From Planobispora longispora (GTDB taxonomy: Bacteria > Actinomycetota > Actinomycetes > Streptosporangiales > Streptosporangiaceae): 64,000 bases of DNA. The notes under the pieces are model-generated. The model was not told the DNA's origin and searched no databases. It was given only the letters and a program-made list of their open reading frames with translations. Position numbers and translations under genes: made by a program. The stretch spans positions 1-64,000 of the forward strand of contig NZ_BOOH01000018.1 of NCBI RefSeq assembly GCF_016863135.1, in the 5' to 3' direction. Below are positions 10,250 to 18,905 of this stretch, piece after piece (the first letter of the stretch is position 1; each line of letters starts with the position of its first letter).

Positions 10250-11716
10250 TCAGGGCAGGGACCAGGTGTGGACGGGCTCGTTGGCGTGCATGCGCTCCAT
10301 GTAGGCCAGGGTCATGCGGCGCAGCGCCTCGTACCGGCCGAGCTTCTCCAGCGCGTCCACCGCCCTGATCTGCCAGTCCGCCCCGGTCGTGCCGGTCGTG
10401 CACCTCCGCTCGACGATCCCGAGCAGCCGGTCCCTCGGCCCGGGGTCCACCCCCCACAGGTCCAGCCCCTCGTAGGCCAGCGGGAGCAGGTGGCGCAGGA
10501 CCAGCTCGGCGGCGGGCACCTCGCCGAGACCCGGCCAGTAGAGCCGGGCGTCCATCCCGCGGCGGGCGGCGACGGTCAGGTTGTCCTCGGCCGTTCCGAA
10601 GCTCATGCGCGTCCACACCGGGCGCTCGGCGTGCGGCAGCACGCGCATGAGGCCGTAGTAGAAGGCGGCGTTGGCGGCGATGTCCGCGACCGTCGGCCCC
10701 GCGGGCAGCACCCGGTTCTCCACGCGCAGGTGCGGGACCCCGTCCACGACCGCGTAGACCGGCCGGTTCCACCGGTAGATCGTCCCGTTGTGCAGGGTCA
10801 GCTCGTCGAGCCGCGGGGCCATGCCCTCGGCGAGTTCCGCCTTCGGGTCGGTGTCCTCGCACAGGGGCAGCAGCGTGGAGAAGTAGCGGACGTTCTCCTC
10901 GAACAGGTCGAACACCGAGGTGATCCACTGCTCGCCGAACCACACCCTCGGCCGTACGCCCTGGGCCTTCAGCTCGGCGGTACGGGTGTCCACGGCCTGC
11001 TCGAACAGCGGGATCCTCGTCTCGTGCCACAGCCGCCTGCCGAACATGAACGGCGAGTTGGCCGCGATCGCCACCTGCACGCCCGCGACGGCCTGCGCCG
11101 CGTTCCAGTGCGCGGCGAACGCCTCGGGGCTGACCTGGAGGTGGAGCTGGGTGCTGGTGCAGGTGGCGGGGGCGATGCTGTCGGCGTAGGTGTCGAGGAC
11201 CTCGTCCCCCTCGATGAACAGGCGCAGGTCCTCGCCCAGAGCGGCGAAGATCTGCTCGTTGAGGAGGTGGTAGCGCGGGTTGGCCGAGAGCGTGCCCTCG
11301 TTGAGGTCGCTCTCCCGCAGCGTCGGCAGGGCGCCGATCAGCAGGGTGTGCCCGCCGACCGTGCGCGCCCGCTCCTCGGCGCGGTTGAGCCGGTCCCGCA
11401 CGCCCTTCTCCAGCCGCGCGACGCCGTCCCCCTCCAGGGACTCCGGCACGACGTTGATCTCGACGTTGAACTGGCCCAGCTCGGTGGCCCAGTCGGGCTC
11501 GGCGATGGCCGCCAGCACCTCGGCGTTCTTCATGGCGGGCTCGCCGCGCTCGTCCACCAGGTTGAGCTCGATCTCCAGCCCGGCCCTCGGGCTCTCGAAG
11601 TCGAACCGGGAATCACGCAACATCTGCGCCAGGACGTCGAGACATTGGCGGATCTTGTCCCGGTACCGCCGCCGGTCCTCCCGGCTGAACACCATGGCAG
11701 GCACATCGCGACCCAT
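10250..11716 (-). CDS. Glutamate-cysteine ligase family 2 (GCS2/YbdK-type) protein
   Basis: 488 aa. It matches the actinobacterial GCS2 proteins throughout: the glutamate-site GLEIELNLVDE near the start, ELGQFNVEINVVP, CTSTQLHLQV, NSPFMFGRRLW and RVENRVLPAGPT. Family members join glutamate to an amine or to cysteine (EgtA in ergothioneine synthesis, YbdK carboxylate-amine ligase). No egtB-E genes are nearby, so the product is uncertain. The start is taken at ATG 11716; ATG 11695 or an extension to 11785 is possible, because no candidate has a strong RBS. Confidence 0.85.
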   Translation of the reverse strand: MGRDVPAMVFSREDRRRYRDKIRQCLDVLAQMLRDSRFDFESPRAGLEIELNLVDERGEPAMKNAEVLAAIAEPDWATELGQFNVEINVVPESLEGDGVARLEKGVRDRLNRAEERARTVGGHTLLIGALPTLRESDLNEGTLSANPRYHLLNEQIFAALGEDLRLFIEGDEVLDTYADSIAPATCTSTQLHLQVSPEAFAAHWNAAQAVAGVQVAIAANSPFMFGRRLWHETRIPLFEQAVDTRTAELKAQGVRPRVWFGEQWITSVFDLFEENVRYFSTLLPLCEDTDPKAELAEGMAPRLDELTLHNGTIYRWNRPVYAVVDGVPHLRVENRVLPAGPTVADIAANAAFYYGLMRVLPHAERPVWTRMSFGTAEDNLTVAARRGMDARLYWPGLGEVPAAELVLRHLLPLAYEGLDLWGVDPGPRDRLLGIVERRCTTGTTGADWQIRAVDALEKLGRYEALRRMTLAYMERMHANEPVHTWSLP

Positions 11717-11877
11717 GTCTCGCACGGTCGCACAGGATGTGCGCGCCGTACAGAACCGTCCCGGAGACATGAACGTCATCTCCACGAGTGGCGCGTGTCT
11801 CGCGGCGCAACGTTCAGATCACCGCCGGGCCGGTCGATGGGCACCGTGACCGGCCCCGTCGACCAGGAACGGCCGAC

Positions 11878-12423
11878 ATGCGAGCAAGCGCCATCCGTCC
11901 GACCGGGGTGGAGCGTACTTTCGCCCCCGACGAGATCATCGTCACCAAGACGGACCTCAAAGGGCACATCACCTACGCGAACGACGTCTTCCTCCGGGTG
12001 TCGGCCTACTCCGAGGAGGAGGTCCTGGGACAGCCGCACAGTCTGATCCGCCACCCGGACATGCCGCGCTGCGTCTTCGCGCTGCTGTGGCAGGAGATCC
12101 GGCGGGGCCGGGAGATCTTCGCGTACGTGGTGAACCTCGCGGCCGACGGCGCGCACTACTGGGTCCTCGCGCACGTCACCCCGAGCGCGGGCCCCGGCGG
12201 GCAGATCGTCGGCTACCACTCCAACCGCCGGGTGCCGGGTGAGGCCGCCCTGCGCCGGATCCGGCCCCTCTACGCCTCGCTGACGGCCGAGGAGCGGCGC
12301 CGCTCCCGCCCCGCCGACGCGGTGGAGGCCTCGACCGCGCTGCTGGAGGGCACGCTGAAGGAGCACGGAATGTCGTACGAGGAATTCGTGTGGTCCCTGG
12401 CCGGGCAGGAGGCGGCGCGATGA
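11878..12423 (+). CDS. PAS-domain protein of the Aer (energy-taxis) type
   Basis: 181 aa. A single PAS domain of the aerotaxis type covers residues about 10-125, with KTDLKGHITYAND, VLGQPHSLIRHPDMP and the YVVNLAADG-HYWVLAHVTP segment that in Aer precedes the signalling part. The tail (130-181) is helical and charged. There is no membrane segment and no kinase or output domain. Start ATG 11878 has CAGGAA upstream; earlier in-frame starts add no conserved sequence. Its stop overlaps the next start (ATGA), so the two proteins are made together and probably act as one split receptor. Confidence 0.88.
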   Translation: MRASAIRPTGVERTFAPDEIIVTKTDLKGHITYANDVFLRVSAYSEEEVLGQPHSLIRHPDMPRCVFALLWQEIRRGREIFAYVVNLAADGAHYWVLAHVTPSAGPGGQIVGYHSNRRVPGEAALRRIRPLYASLTAEERRRSRPADAVEASTALLEGTLKEHGMSYEEFVWSLAGQEAAR

Positions 12424-12980
12424 GCCTGCGGCCGGATGACAGGCGTGCGGCCAGGACCGCGTCCGCCGCGGTGACCCGCGAGGCGCTGGCCGAGCTGCGG
12501 CACGAGCTCAACCGCATGATCGACCGGATGGACGCATTCGTCAGGGAGGCCGCGGCGTCCCTGCAGGCGGCCAGCGAGGGCCGCTTCCACCGGCAGTTCC
12601 TGCTGGAGGGCGTGCCGGGCTCCTTCCGCACCAGCGCCACGGCCATCAACCGGGCCCGCACCGCCATGGCCGGGACCGCGGACCGGGCCGCCGAGGCCGA
12701 GCGGGCCCGGCTCCGGCTCGCCGACGAGCTGGAGTCGACGGTCATGACCGTTGCCGAGCAGGTCGCCGCGGTGCAGTCCGCCGCGGGAGAGGGGACCAGC
12801 ACCATCGAGACCATCAGCCGCACCGTCTGCGACATGGACGACCTCGCCCGCGGGATCGCCACCGCCGTCGACGGCGGCGACGGCGGCCGGGCCGGGCGCG
12901 ATGCGAGGGGGCTGGCGGACATGGCCGAGCGCCTGCGCGCCGAGGTCTCCCACTTCCTCACCGTCATGCGGGGGAACTGA
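12420..12980 (+). CDS. Short chemoreceptor-like helical protein, partner of the PAS protein
   Basis: 186 aa, predicted almost wholly helical. The first part (LNRMIDRMDAF...LQAASEGRFHRQFLLEGVPGSF...INRA) resembles the HAMP-adjacent segment of soluble methyl-accepting chemotaxis proteins. The second part has the look of the two ends of an MCP hairpin (VQSAAGEGTSTIETI... and MAERLRAEVSHFLTVM). The conserved hairpin tip that binds CheA/CheW (the LLALNAAIEAARAGE region) is absent. It starts at ATG 12420 inside the stop of the PAS gene. No che genes are in the window. Function is inferred only as a signalling or scaffolding partner. Confidence 0.75.
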   Translation: MSLRPDDRRAARTASAAVTREALAELRHELNRMIDRMDAFVREAAASLQAASEGRFHRQFLLEGVPGSFRTSATAINRARTAMAGTADRAAEAERARLRLADELESTVMTVAEQVAAVQSAAGEGTSTIETISRTVCDMDDLARGIATAVDGGDGGRAGRDARGLADMAERLRAEVSHFLTVMRGN

Positions 12981-12993
12981 CCGAAGCGTCACG

Positions 12994-13050
12994 CGGGGAA
13001 GCACGCAACCGGCATGCCACCGGGCACGCCGGAATCGCCCTGCTTCCCCG
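12994..13050 (+). terminator. Long inverted repeat after the PAS/mini-receptor operon
   Basis: Perfect 10-bp arms CGGGGAAGCA (12994-13003) and TGCTTCCCCG (13041-13050), with an inner CCGGC/GCCGG pair in the 37-base loop. It is placed 13 bases after the stop, so a terminator is likely, but the long loop leaves doubt. Confidence 0.45.
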
Positions 13051-13084
13051 ATTGCGGACCGGCCCGGCGGGGCAGGAGGGGCCG

Positions 13085-14332
13085 GTGCAGCAGCCGCGGC
13101 GGACATCGGTGTGGTGCAGCCGGGACTTCCGGCTCCTCACCGCAGGACAGACCGTCACCCAGCTCGGCACCGAGGTCACCGCCATCGCCTTCCCGCTCAC
13201 CGCGGTACTGCTGCTGAACGCGACGCCGATGCAGCTGGGCATCCTGGTGGCCGTCCAGAACGGGGCCTTCCTCCTCATCGGGCTGCCCGCCGGTGTCTGG
13301 CTGGACCGCCGACGGCGACGGCCGGTTCTGATCGGCACGGACATCGTGCGGGCCCTGACCCTGGGGGCGGTCGTCGCCGTCGCCACCGCCGGTCGGCTCA
13401 CCTTCGCCGTGCTCATCGCGGCCGCCGCGGTGATGAGCTTGATGCGGGTGGTCTTCGAGATCGGCTATCAGACGTACCTGCCCTCGATCGTCCGAAGTGA
13501 GGACCTCATCCAGGGCAACGCGACGGTGGAGACGGTCCGCGCCTGCGGGCAGATCATCGGCCCGGGCCTCGGCGGCTGGCTGGTGCAGCTGGTCGGCGCG
13601 GCGAACGCGCTGCTGGCCGACGCGGCCAGCTTCCTGCTCAGCGCCGGTTGTCTGTGGCGGGTCCGCACCGGGGAGCAGGCGCCCGCACCACCCGAGCGCC
13701 GCGGCATGCTCCGGGAGGCCCGGGAAGGGATCGCGTTCGTCCGGGCCGACCCGGTGCTGCGTCGCGTCGCCGCCACCGGCGCGGTGTCCAACCTGTTGTT
13801 CACCGCGGCGAGCGCGCTCACCGTCGTGTTCCTCGTCGACGCCGTGGGCCTGTCGGCCGGCGCGGTCGGCATGATCTTCTCGGCCGGGTCGGCTGCGGCG
13901 CTCACCGCCGCGGCACTGGCGACCAGGCTCGCCCGGTGGGTGGGCTCGGCCCGGATCATCTGGCTTTCGGCCGCCCTGACCAGCCCGTTCAATCTGCTGA
14001 TCCCGTTCACCTACGCCGACTGGCGCATCGCGCTGTTCGTGCTCGGCATCACCGTCAGCGGCGGTGGCCAGCTGGTCTACAGCATCACGCAGCTCAGCTA
14101 CCGGCAGGCGGTCGTTCCGCCGGCGATCCTCGGCCGGGTCAACGCCACCGTGCGCTTCCTGGTGATGGGAGCGTTACCGGTCGGCGGCCTGCTCGGCGGC
14201 GGCCTCGGCGCGCTGATCGGCGTGCGCGCCACCTTGCTGGTCATCGGCCTCGGTCTCGCCCTGGCCCCCTTGTTGCTGATCTTCTCCCCGCTGCGGGGCG
14301 TACGGGAGGTATCGGAGCTGCCACCCGGGTAG
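13085..14332 (+). CDS. MFS transporter (MFS_3, EntS-like exporter)
   Basis: 415 aa, twelve predicted membrane segments. The motif A region after TM2 reads GLPAGVWLDRRRRRPV. The IGYQTYLPSIVRSEDLIQGNA segment is characteristic of the MFS_3 / enterobactin-exporter-like group widespread in actinobacteria. The start is GTG 13085, with AGGAGG nine bases upstream; a TTG at 13052 is less likely. No biosynthetic genes flank it, so the exported compound is unknown. It converges on the LuxR regulator gene. Confidence 0.9.
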   Translation: MQQPRRTSVWCSRDFRLLTAGQTVTQLGTEVTAIAFPLTAVLLLNATPMQLGILVAVQNGAFLLIGLPAGVWLDRRRRRPVLIGTDIVRALTLGAVVAVATAGRLTFAVLIAAAAVMSLMRVVFEIGYQTYLPSIVRSEDLIQGNATVETVRACGQIIGPGLGGWLVQLVGAANALLADAASFLLSAGCLWRVRTGEQAPAPPERRGMLREAREGIAFVRADPVLRRVAATGAVSNLLFTAASALTVVFLVDAVGLSAGAVGMIFSAGSAAALTAAALATRLARWVGSARIIWLSAALTSPFNLLIPFTYADWRIALFVLGITVSGGGQLVYSITQLSYRQAVVPPAILGRVNATVRFLVMGALPVGGLLGGGLGALIGVRATLLVIGLGLALAPLLLIFSPLRGVREVSELPPG

Positions 14333-14416
14333 TCACCGCCTTTCCCGGAGGCTCGGCGGCCGTCGGCGCCGCCCTCCCGGCGCGGCAGGGCGGGGCGGAG
14401 ACCCCCGGGAGGGGCG

Positions 14417-15055
14417 CTACACCAGCCGACGGGCGGTGGCCCAGCGGGAGAGCTCGTGGCGGTTGGAGAGCTGGAGCTTGCGCAGCACGGACGAGACGTG
14501 GGTCTCCACCGTCTTGACCGAGATGAACAGCTCCTTGGCGATCTCCTTGTAGGCGTAGCCCCGGGCGATCAGGCGCAGGACCTCGCGCTCGCGCTGGGTC
14601 AGGGAGTCGAGCTCGGGGTCGATCGGCGGGGCCTCGGTGGAGGCGAAGGCGTCCAGCACGAACCCGGCCAGCCTCGGGGAGAAGACCGCGTCCCCCTCGG
14701 CCACCCGGCGGATCGCGTCGGTGAGCTCCCGGCCGCTGATCGTCTTGGTGACGTAGCCCCGGGCGCCGCCGCGGATCACGCCGATGACGTCCTCGGCGGC
14801 GTCGGAGACCGAGAGCGCGAGGAAACGGACCTGCGAGCCGGAGCCCAGGACGCGGCGGAGCACCTCCTGGCCGCCCCCGCCGGGCATGTGCACGTCGAGC
14901 AGGACCACGTCGGGCTGGAGCTCGGCGATCGCCCTCACCGCCGACTCCACGTCCTCGGCCTCGCCGATCACCTCGATGGAGTCGCCCAGCTCGGCGCGGA
15001 CCCCCGAACGGAACAGCCGGTGGTCGTCGACGATCAGAACCTTGATGACGCCCAT
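14417..15055 (-). CDS. LuxR/NarL-family response regulator
   Basis: 212 aa. An N-terminal receiver carries acidic residues DD at 10-11, the phospho-acceptor Asp54 in LLDVHMP, and Lys in GYVTKTISG. The C-terminal LuxR HTH is at about 147-207 (LTQREREVLRLIARG...SVKTVETHVSSVLRKL). The start is ATG 15055 with GAGGAAG upstream. The kinase gene lies 97 bp upstream on the same strand, so they form a two-component system, probably autoregulated. By analogy with LiaRS-type pairs, the likely signal is cell-envelope stress. Confidence 0.95.
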   Translation of the reverse strand: MGVIKVLIVDDHRLFRSGVRAELGDSIEVIGEAEDVESAVRAIAELQPDVVLLDVHMPGGGGQEVLRRVLGSGSQVRFLALSVSDAAEDVIGVIRGGARGYVTKTISGRELTDAIRRVAEGDAVFSPRLAGFVLDAFASTEAPPIDPELDSLTQREREVLRLIARGYAYKEIAKELFISVKTVETHVSSVLRKLQLSNRHELSRWATARRLV

Positions 15056-15152
15056 GTGCTTCCTCACCACTCCTCGTTCACTTCACGCACGACCCCGCCG
15101 CCCGGGACGCGCGTCCTGCCCGCACCGCGCCGGGTCCGGCGGCGGGAGCGGT

Positions 15153-16412
15153 TCACGAACTCTCCAGCTTCATGGTGAGCATCACTTCCGTACCCTCGCC
15201 GGGCTCGGTGCGCACGCGGGCGCTCCCGCCGTTCCGCTCCATCCTGCCGATGATCGACTGACGGATGCCCATCCGGTCCTCGGGAACCTCGCTCATGTCG
15301 AAGCCGACGCCCCGGTCCCGGATGAAGATGGTGACCTCCTTCGCTTCCACTTCGGCGTAGACGGAGATGACCGATGATTCAGAGTATTTCGCGGCGTTGA
15401 CCATCGCCTGCCGGGCGGCGTGCATCACCGCGGACAGTTCGGGCGTCAGCGGGCAGTCTCCCACGCAGACGACCTCGATCGGCACGCCGTGGGCGTCCTC
15501 CTCCTCGGCGGCGACCCGCCGCACGGCGGCGGCCACCGAGGCATCGGCGTCCTGCTTGGGCTGGTAGAGCCAGTTGCGCAGCTCGCGCTCCTGGGACCGG
15601 GCGAGCCGCATCACCTCGCGGGAGTCGTGCGCGTTGCGCTGGATCAGCGTCAGCGTGTGCAGCACGGAGTCGTGCACGTGCGCGGCGAACTCCGCCCGCT
15701 CCTCCTGCCGGATGCGCTCGCGGCGCTCCCGCTGGAGCTCCTTCCACAGGCCCGCCAGCCAGGGGGCCGCGATGAGCGCGACGCCGCCCACGACCACGAG
15801 CGTGAACACGACGCCGGGACGGGCCTTGCCCAGCTCGTCGTTCACGGCGAGGAAGCCGATCGCGCCGATGACCACGAGCACCAGGCCCGCCAGCGTGCGG
15901 ACCCGGTTCTTGCGGGCCTGCCCGACGGTCGAGTCCATCCAGCGCTGCCGCCGGTCCGGATCGGCCTGCTGCCACAGGATCAGCGAGCCGATCCCGCCGA
16001 CCGCGATCGGCCACGCGCCGAACCCGCCGGTCGAGGCGCCGGTGAGCCAGCTCAGGGCCATCAGCGCCAGGCCGATCGCGGCGTAGGCGGCCACCTGGCT
16101 CCAGTCACGGGCGGGTTCCCTGCCCTCGTGCGGCGCGCGCGGCGTGAACATCCACAACGCCGCGTAGACCACGCCGCCGACTCCGTCCAGCACGGTGAGC
16201 AGCACGAAGGCCAGCCGCAGCACGACCGGGTCGAGCCGGAGCTGGGCGGCGGCGCCCTGCGCCACCCCCGCCACCAGCCGCCCCTCCACCGGCCTGATCA
16301 GCCGGGGGAAGCCGAGCTCCGCGGAGGCCACGGGGTCCACGAGGGCCGCGGGCGCCGCGTCGGGAGAGGGCTTCTCCCCGACGGACCCGCGCGGCATCTG
16401 TCGATCAGCCAT
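15153..16412 (-). CDS. PspC-domain sensor histidine kinase (NarL-type, HATPase)
   Basis: 419 aa. An N-terminal PspC domain (about 36-95: GRLVAGVAQGAAAQLRLDP...) is followed by four further hydrophobic segments to about residue 222. A dimerisation/phospho-acceptor helix contains the probable phospho-His247 in VHDSVLHTL, and a HATPase domain follows with N-box NAAKYS and G1 DRGVGFD. This kinase architecture recurs in actinobacteria next to a LuxR regulator and a separate PspC protein, exactly as found here. It is divergent from the PspC/LiaF-like gene across a 185-bp intergenic region that must hold both promoters. Confidence 0.93.
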   Translation of the reverse strand: MADRQMPRGSVGEKPSPDAAPAALVDPVASAELGFPRLIRPVEGRLVAGVAQGAAAQLRLDPVVLRLAFVLLTVLDGVGGVVYAALWMFTPRAPHEGREPARDWSQVAAYAAIGLALMALSWLTGASTGGFGAWPIAVGGIGSLILWQQADPDRRQRWMDSTVGQARKNRVRTLAGLVLVVIGAIGFLAVNDELGKARPGVVFTLVVVGGVALIAAPWLAGLWKELQRERRERIRQEERAEFAAHVHDSVLHTLTLIQRNAHDSREVMRLARSQERELRNWLYQPKQDADASVAAAVRRVAAEEEDAHGVPIEVVCVGDCPLTPELSAVMHAARQAMVNAAKYSESSVISVYAEVEAKEVTIFIRDRGVGFDMSEVPEDRMGIRQSIIGRMERNGGSARVRTEPGEGTEVMLTMKLESS

Positions 16413-16597
16413 TTCGTCCTAACCGGATGAGTCGCAACGGTTTCATCGTCACACGGCGGCGGCGGCCGACGCATCGGGAGTTCCCCTGGCCCGCCCCTGA
16501 GAGGCCGGGTCCGACCCTGAGGGAGCGACCCGCCCTCGGGGACCGCTCAGGGGTGTCCCGGATGCGCCGGAGTACGGGCAGGGGCCACGATGAGAGC

Positions 16598-18517
16598 ATG
16601 ACCGACACCGGGAACGCCCAGAACGCGGCGAGCGCCTCCCCCGACTCCCCCCTCGCCACCGCCGGCGAGGCGCGCAGGCTCCGCCGCGGCGACGAGGGGC
16701 GCATGCTCACCGGTGTCTGCGCGGGCCTGGGCCGCTACGCCGGGGTCGACCCGGTGCTGTTCCGGGTCGGCTTCGCGATGCTGGTGATCGCCTCGGGCGT
16801 CGGCATCATGCTCTACGTCGCGGCGTTCCTGCTGATGCGTGAGACGAGCGGCGGACCGGGGCACGTCGAGCAGTGGACCCGCCGCGACTTCGACGGCGAG
16901 ACCGTCATGGCCCTGCTGACCGCCGTCTTCGCCTTCGGCCTGGTCCTCAATGTGAGCTCCGGCGGCATCGGCACCGCCAGCGTCGTGGTGGGCACCACGT
17001 TCGCCGTCTCCCTGCTCGCCGCCCACGCGCGCGGCGTGGACCTGCTGGCCCTGGCCAGGACGATGCCCGAGCGAGTCCGGAGCAGCCGTCGCACCGGTCA
17101 GCGGAGCGCCGGACGGCCGGAGCGTCAGCCCGGCGCGTTCCCCCCGCCGGCCCCGGCGGGCTTCTCCGGCCCGCACGTGAGCGCCCCGCCGCCCGCGGGG
17201 CCGTACCCGGGGGCGGAACGGCCGACCGCGAGCCCGTACCCGGGGGCGGAACGGCCGACCGCGAGCCCGTACCCGCATGCCGAGCCCCCCGCGGACCCCT
17301 ACCCGCACGCCCAGCCGCCCGCGGCCGGAGCGGACCCCCGGGAGCGGTCGCACGTCGTCGCGGAGGCGATCTCCGCGGCGCACGCCCGGATCGTCGCGGC
17401 GCGGGCCCGCATGACCGCGGAGCCGGGATCCGGCGCGGAGCCGGCCCCCGCCGTGGAAACGCCCCTGGCAGCCGAGACGGCTCCCGCCGAGGAGACGATC
17501 CCTGTCACGGAGACGGCTCCCGTCACGGAGACCGCACCGGGATCCGAGGCGGGGGCGGCCCCCGCCGCCGGGCCGGAGACGTCAGAGACGCCGGAGACGC
17601 CGGAGAGGACCGTGGAGGCTCCTCTCCCGCCGCGGCCACCGGTGACCCCGCCGCCTCCGGCGGCCCCGTACCGGCCGATCCCCCACCCCGCCCAGAGTCC
17701 CTACGCCGCGCGAGGCCCCTACGCGCCGCACGGCCCCTACGCCGCGCAAGATCCCTACGCCAGGCCCCGGGCGTCCTTCGACTCCTCCGGCGAGCCTTTC
17801 GCCCCGCACGGCCCCTACCGGCCGCTGGACCCCCGCCGCGGACCGGCGGCCCCCTTCGATCTGGCCGGGTACGGCCCGAGGACCGAGGCGCCGCGCCGGC
17901 CGAGACAACCCAGGTCGTTCGTGGGGGCGATCACCCTGCTCCTGGCCATGATCGTTGGAGGAATCATCATGGCGATCCAGTCCGCTTCGGGATCGGTGAA
18001 CATGACGGTCGTCGGCGGCGCGGCGCTCGTCACCATCGGCGGCGGGCTGCTGGTCGCGGCCTGGTTCGGCCGAGGCGCCGCCCTGGTGGCCGCGGGCACC
18101 GTCATCGCGCTCACCATGGTCGCGGGGTCGGCGCTGAGCGACGTGCCGAAGAGGTTCGGCACCTACGACTGGGCCCCCCAGGCAGTGGGGCAGGTCGCCG
18201 AGGAGTACACGGTGGGCATCGGCGAGGGCACGCTGGATCTCGGCGACCTGACGTTCCCCCCGGGATCGCGGACCGTCATCGAGGCGTCGGTGTCGGTCGG
18301 CGAGATCACCGTGATCCTCCCGCCGACCGTCAGGGCCGAGGTCAGCGGGCACGCCAAGTTCGGCGACGTCAAGATCGATCACATGGTGCAGGGCGGCGCG
18401 GACATCCGGCATGAGAGGGTGCTGGAGCCCGAGGTGACCCCGGACGGCACGGTGGCGACCATCGTGCTGACCGTCAAGGCGGGGGTCGGAGACGTGGAGG
18501 TGCGGCGTGCGGCGTGA
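16598..18517 (+). CDS. PspC-domain membrane protein with Pro-rich linker and LiaF-like C-terminus
   Basis: 639 aa. A PspC domain at about 35-90 (GRMLTGVCAGLGRYAGVDP) is followed by two membrane helices. Then comes a roughly 260-residue Pro/Ala/Glu-rich low-complexity linker with an exact 11-residue tandem repeat (PYPGAERPTAS twice) and further PYA/GPY repeats. Three membrane segments and a beta-rich C-terminal domain of LiaF/DUF type (GEGTLDLGDLTFP, VSVGEITVILPP, GVGDVEVRR) complete it. In Firmicutes LiaF restrains the LiaS kinase. Divergent placement opposite the PspC kinase supports a similar restraint or sensing role here. It overlaps the next gene region by GTGA. Confidence 0.88.
   Translation: MTDTGNAQNAASASPDSPLATAGEARRLRRGDEGRMLTGVCAGLGRYAGVDPVLFRVGFAMLVIASGVGIMLYVAAFLLMRETSGGPGHVEQWTRRDFDGETVMALLTAVFAFGLVLNVSSGGIGTASVVVGTTFAVSLLAAHARGVDLLALARTMPERVRSSRRTGQRSAGRPERQPGAFPPPAPAGFSGPHVSAPPPAGPYPGAERPTASPYPGAERPTASPYPHAEPPADPYPHAQPPAAGADPRERSHVVAEAISAAHARIVAARARMTAEPGSGAEPAPAVETPLAAETAPAEETIPVTETAPVTETAPGSEAGAAPAAGPETSETPETPERTVEAPLPPRPPVTPPPPAAPYRPIPHPAQSPYAARGPYAPHGPYAAQDPYARPRASFDSSGEPFAPHGPYRPLDPRRGPAAPFDLAGYGPRTEAPRRPRQPRSFVGAITLLLAMIVGGIIMAIQSASGSVNMTVVGGAALVTIGGGLLVAAWFGRGAALVAAGTVIALTMVAGSALSDVPKRFGTYDWAPQAVGQVAEEYTVGIGEGTLDLGDLTFPPGSRTVIEASVSVGEITVILPPTVRAEVSGHAKFGDVKIDHMVQGGADIRHERVLEPEVTPDGTVATIVLTVKAGVGDVEVRRAA
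17201..17266 (+). repeat. 33-bp in-frame tandem repeat in the PspC protein gene
   Basis: Two identical, adjacent 33-bp copies (17201-17233 and 17234-17266), followed by a partial third copy starting CCGTACCC. Each encodes PYPGAERPTAS. Perfect identity at synonymous positions suggests recent slippage or duplication in the linker. Confidence 0.9.
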
Positions 18518-18552
18518 CCACACCCGCTTCCGGACCACCGTGGAGGTACGGC

Positions 18553-18771
18553 ATGCGACCTGACAACCGCTCCCCGGCGGACGTGCCCGTACGGAGCCGG
18601 TGGCACCGCACGGACTGGATGGCCCTGCTCAGCGGGGCGCTCTTCATCACCGCCGGCGTCCTCTTCATCGCCGCGCCGGAGCTGGGCCCGCTCGTCATGC
18701 TCCCGCTGGTGGTGGGCGGTCTGGCCGGCGCCGGGTTCGTCGCCATCGTCATCCGGGCGATCCGCCGCTAG
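18553..18771 (+). CDS. Small two-helix membrane protein
   Basis: 72 aa with a basic N-terminus and two hydrophobic helices (DWMALLSGALFITAGVLFIA and a second segment to VIVIRAIRR). I start it at ATG 18553 because TGGAGGT is six bases upstream; a GTG at 18514 overlapping the previous stop (GTGA) would give 85 aa and translational coupling. The position directly after the PspC/LiaF-like gene makes it an operon member, and it could be an accessory of the envelope-stress system. No known domain is recognised. Confidence 0.7.
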   Translation: MRPDNRSPADVPVRSRWHRTDWMALLSGALFITAGVLFIAAPELGPLVMLPLVVGGLAGAGFVAIVIRAIRR

Positions 18772-18893
18772 GCGGGCGTGATCCGGCGCCCAGCGGGAGC
18801 CCGCCGTCGGACGGATGATCCGCCGCGGGGCGGGGAATCCGCCGCCAGGCGGGACGCGCCGTGACGGAGAGCACCTCTCACGGTTGCGGGCGT

Positions 18894-18899
18894 TAGAAT
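18894..18899 (+). promoter_or_regulatory. Candidate -10 box of a leaderless transcript
   Basis: TAGAAT lies six bases before the ATG of the CGNR gene, and there is no usable Shine-Dalgarno sequence, so transcription would start at or next to the ATG. I see no clear -35. Confidence 0.4.
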
Positions 18900-18905
18900 C
18901 GGGGG

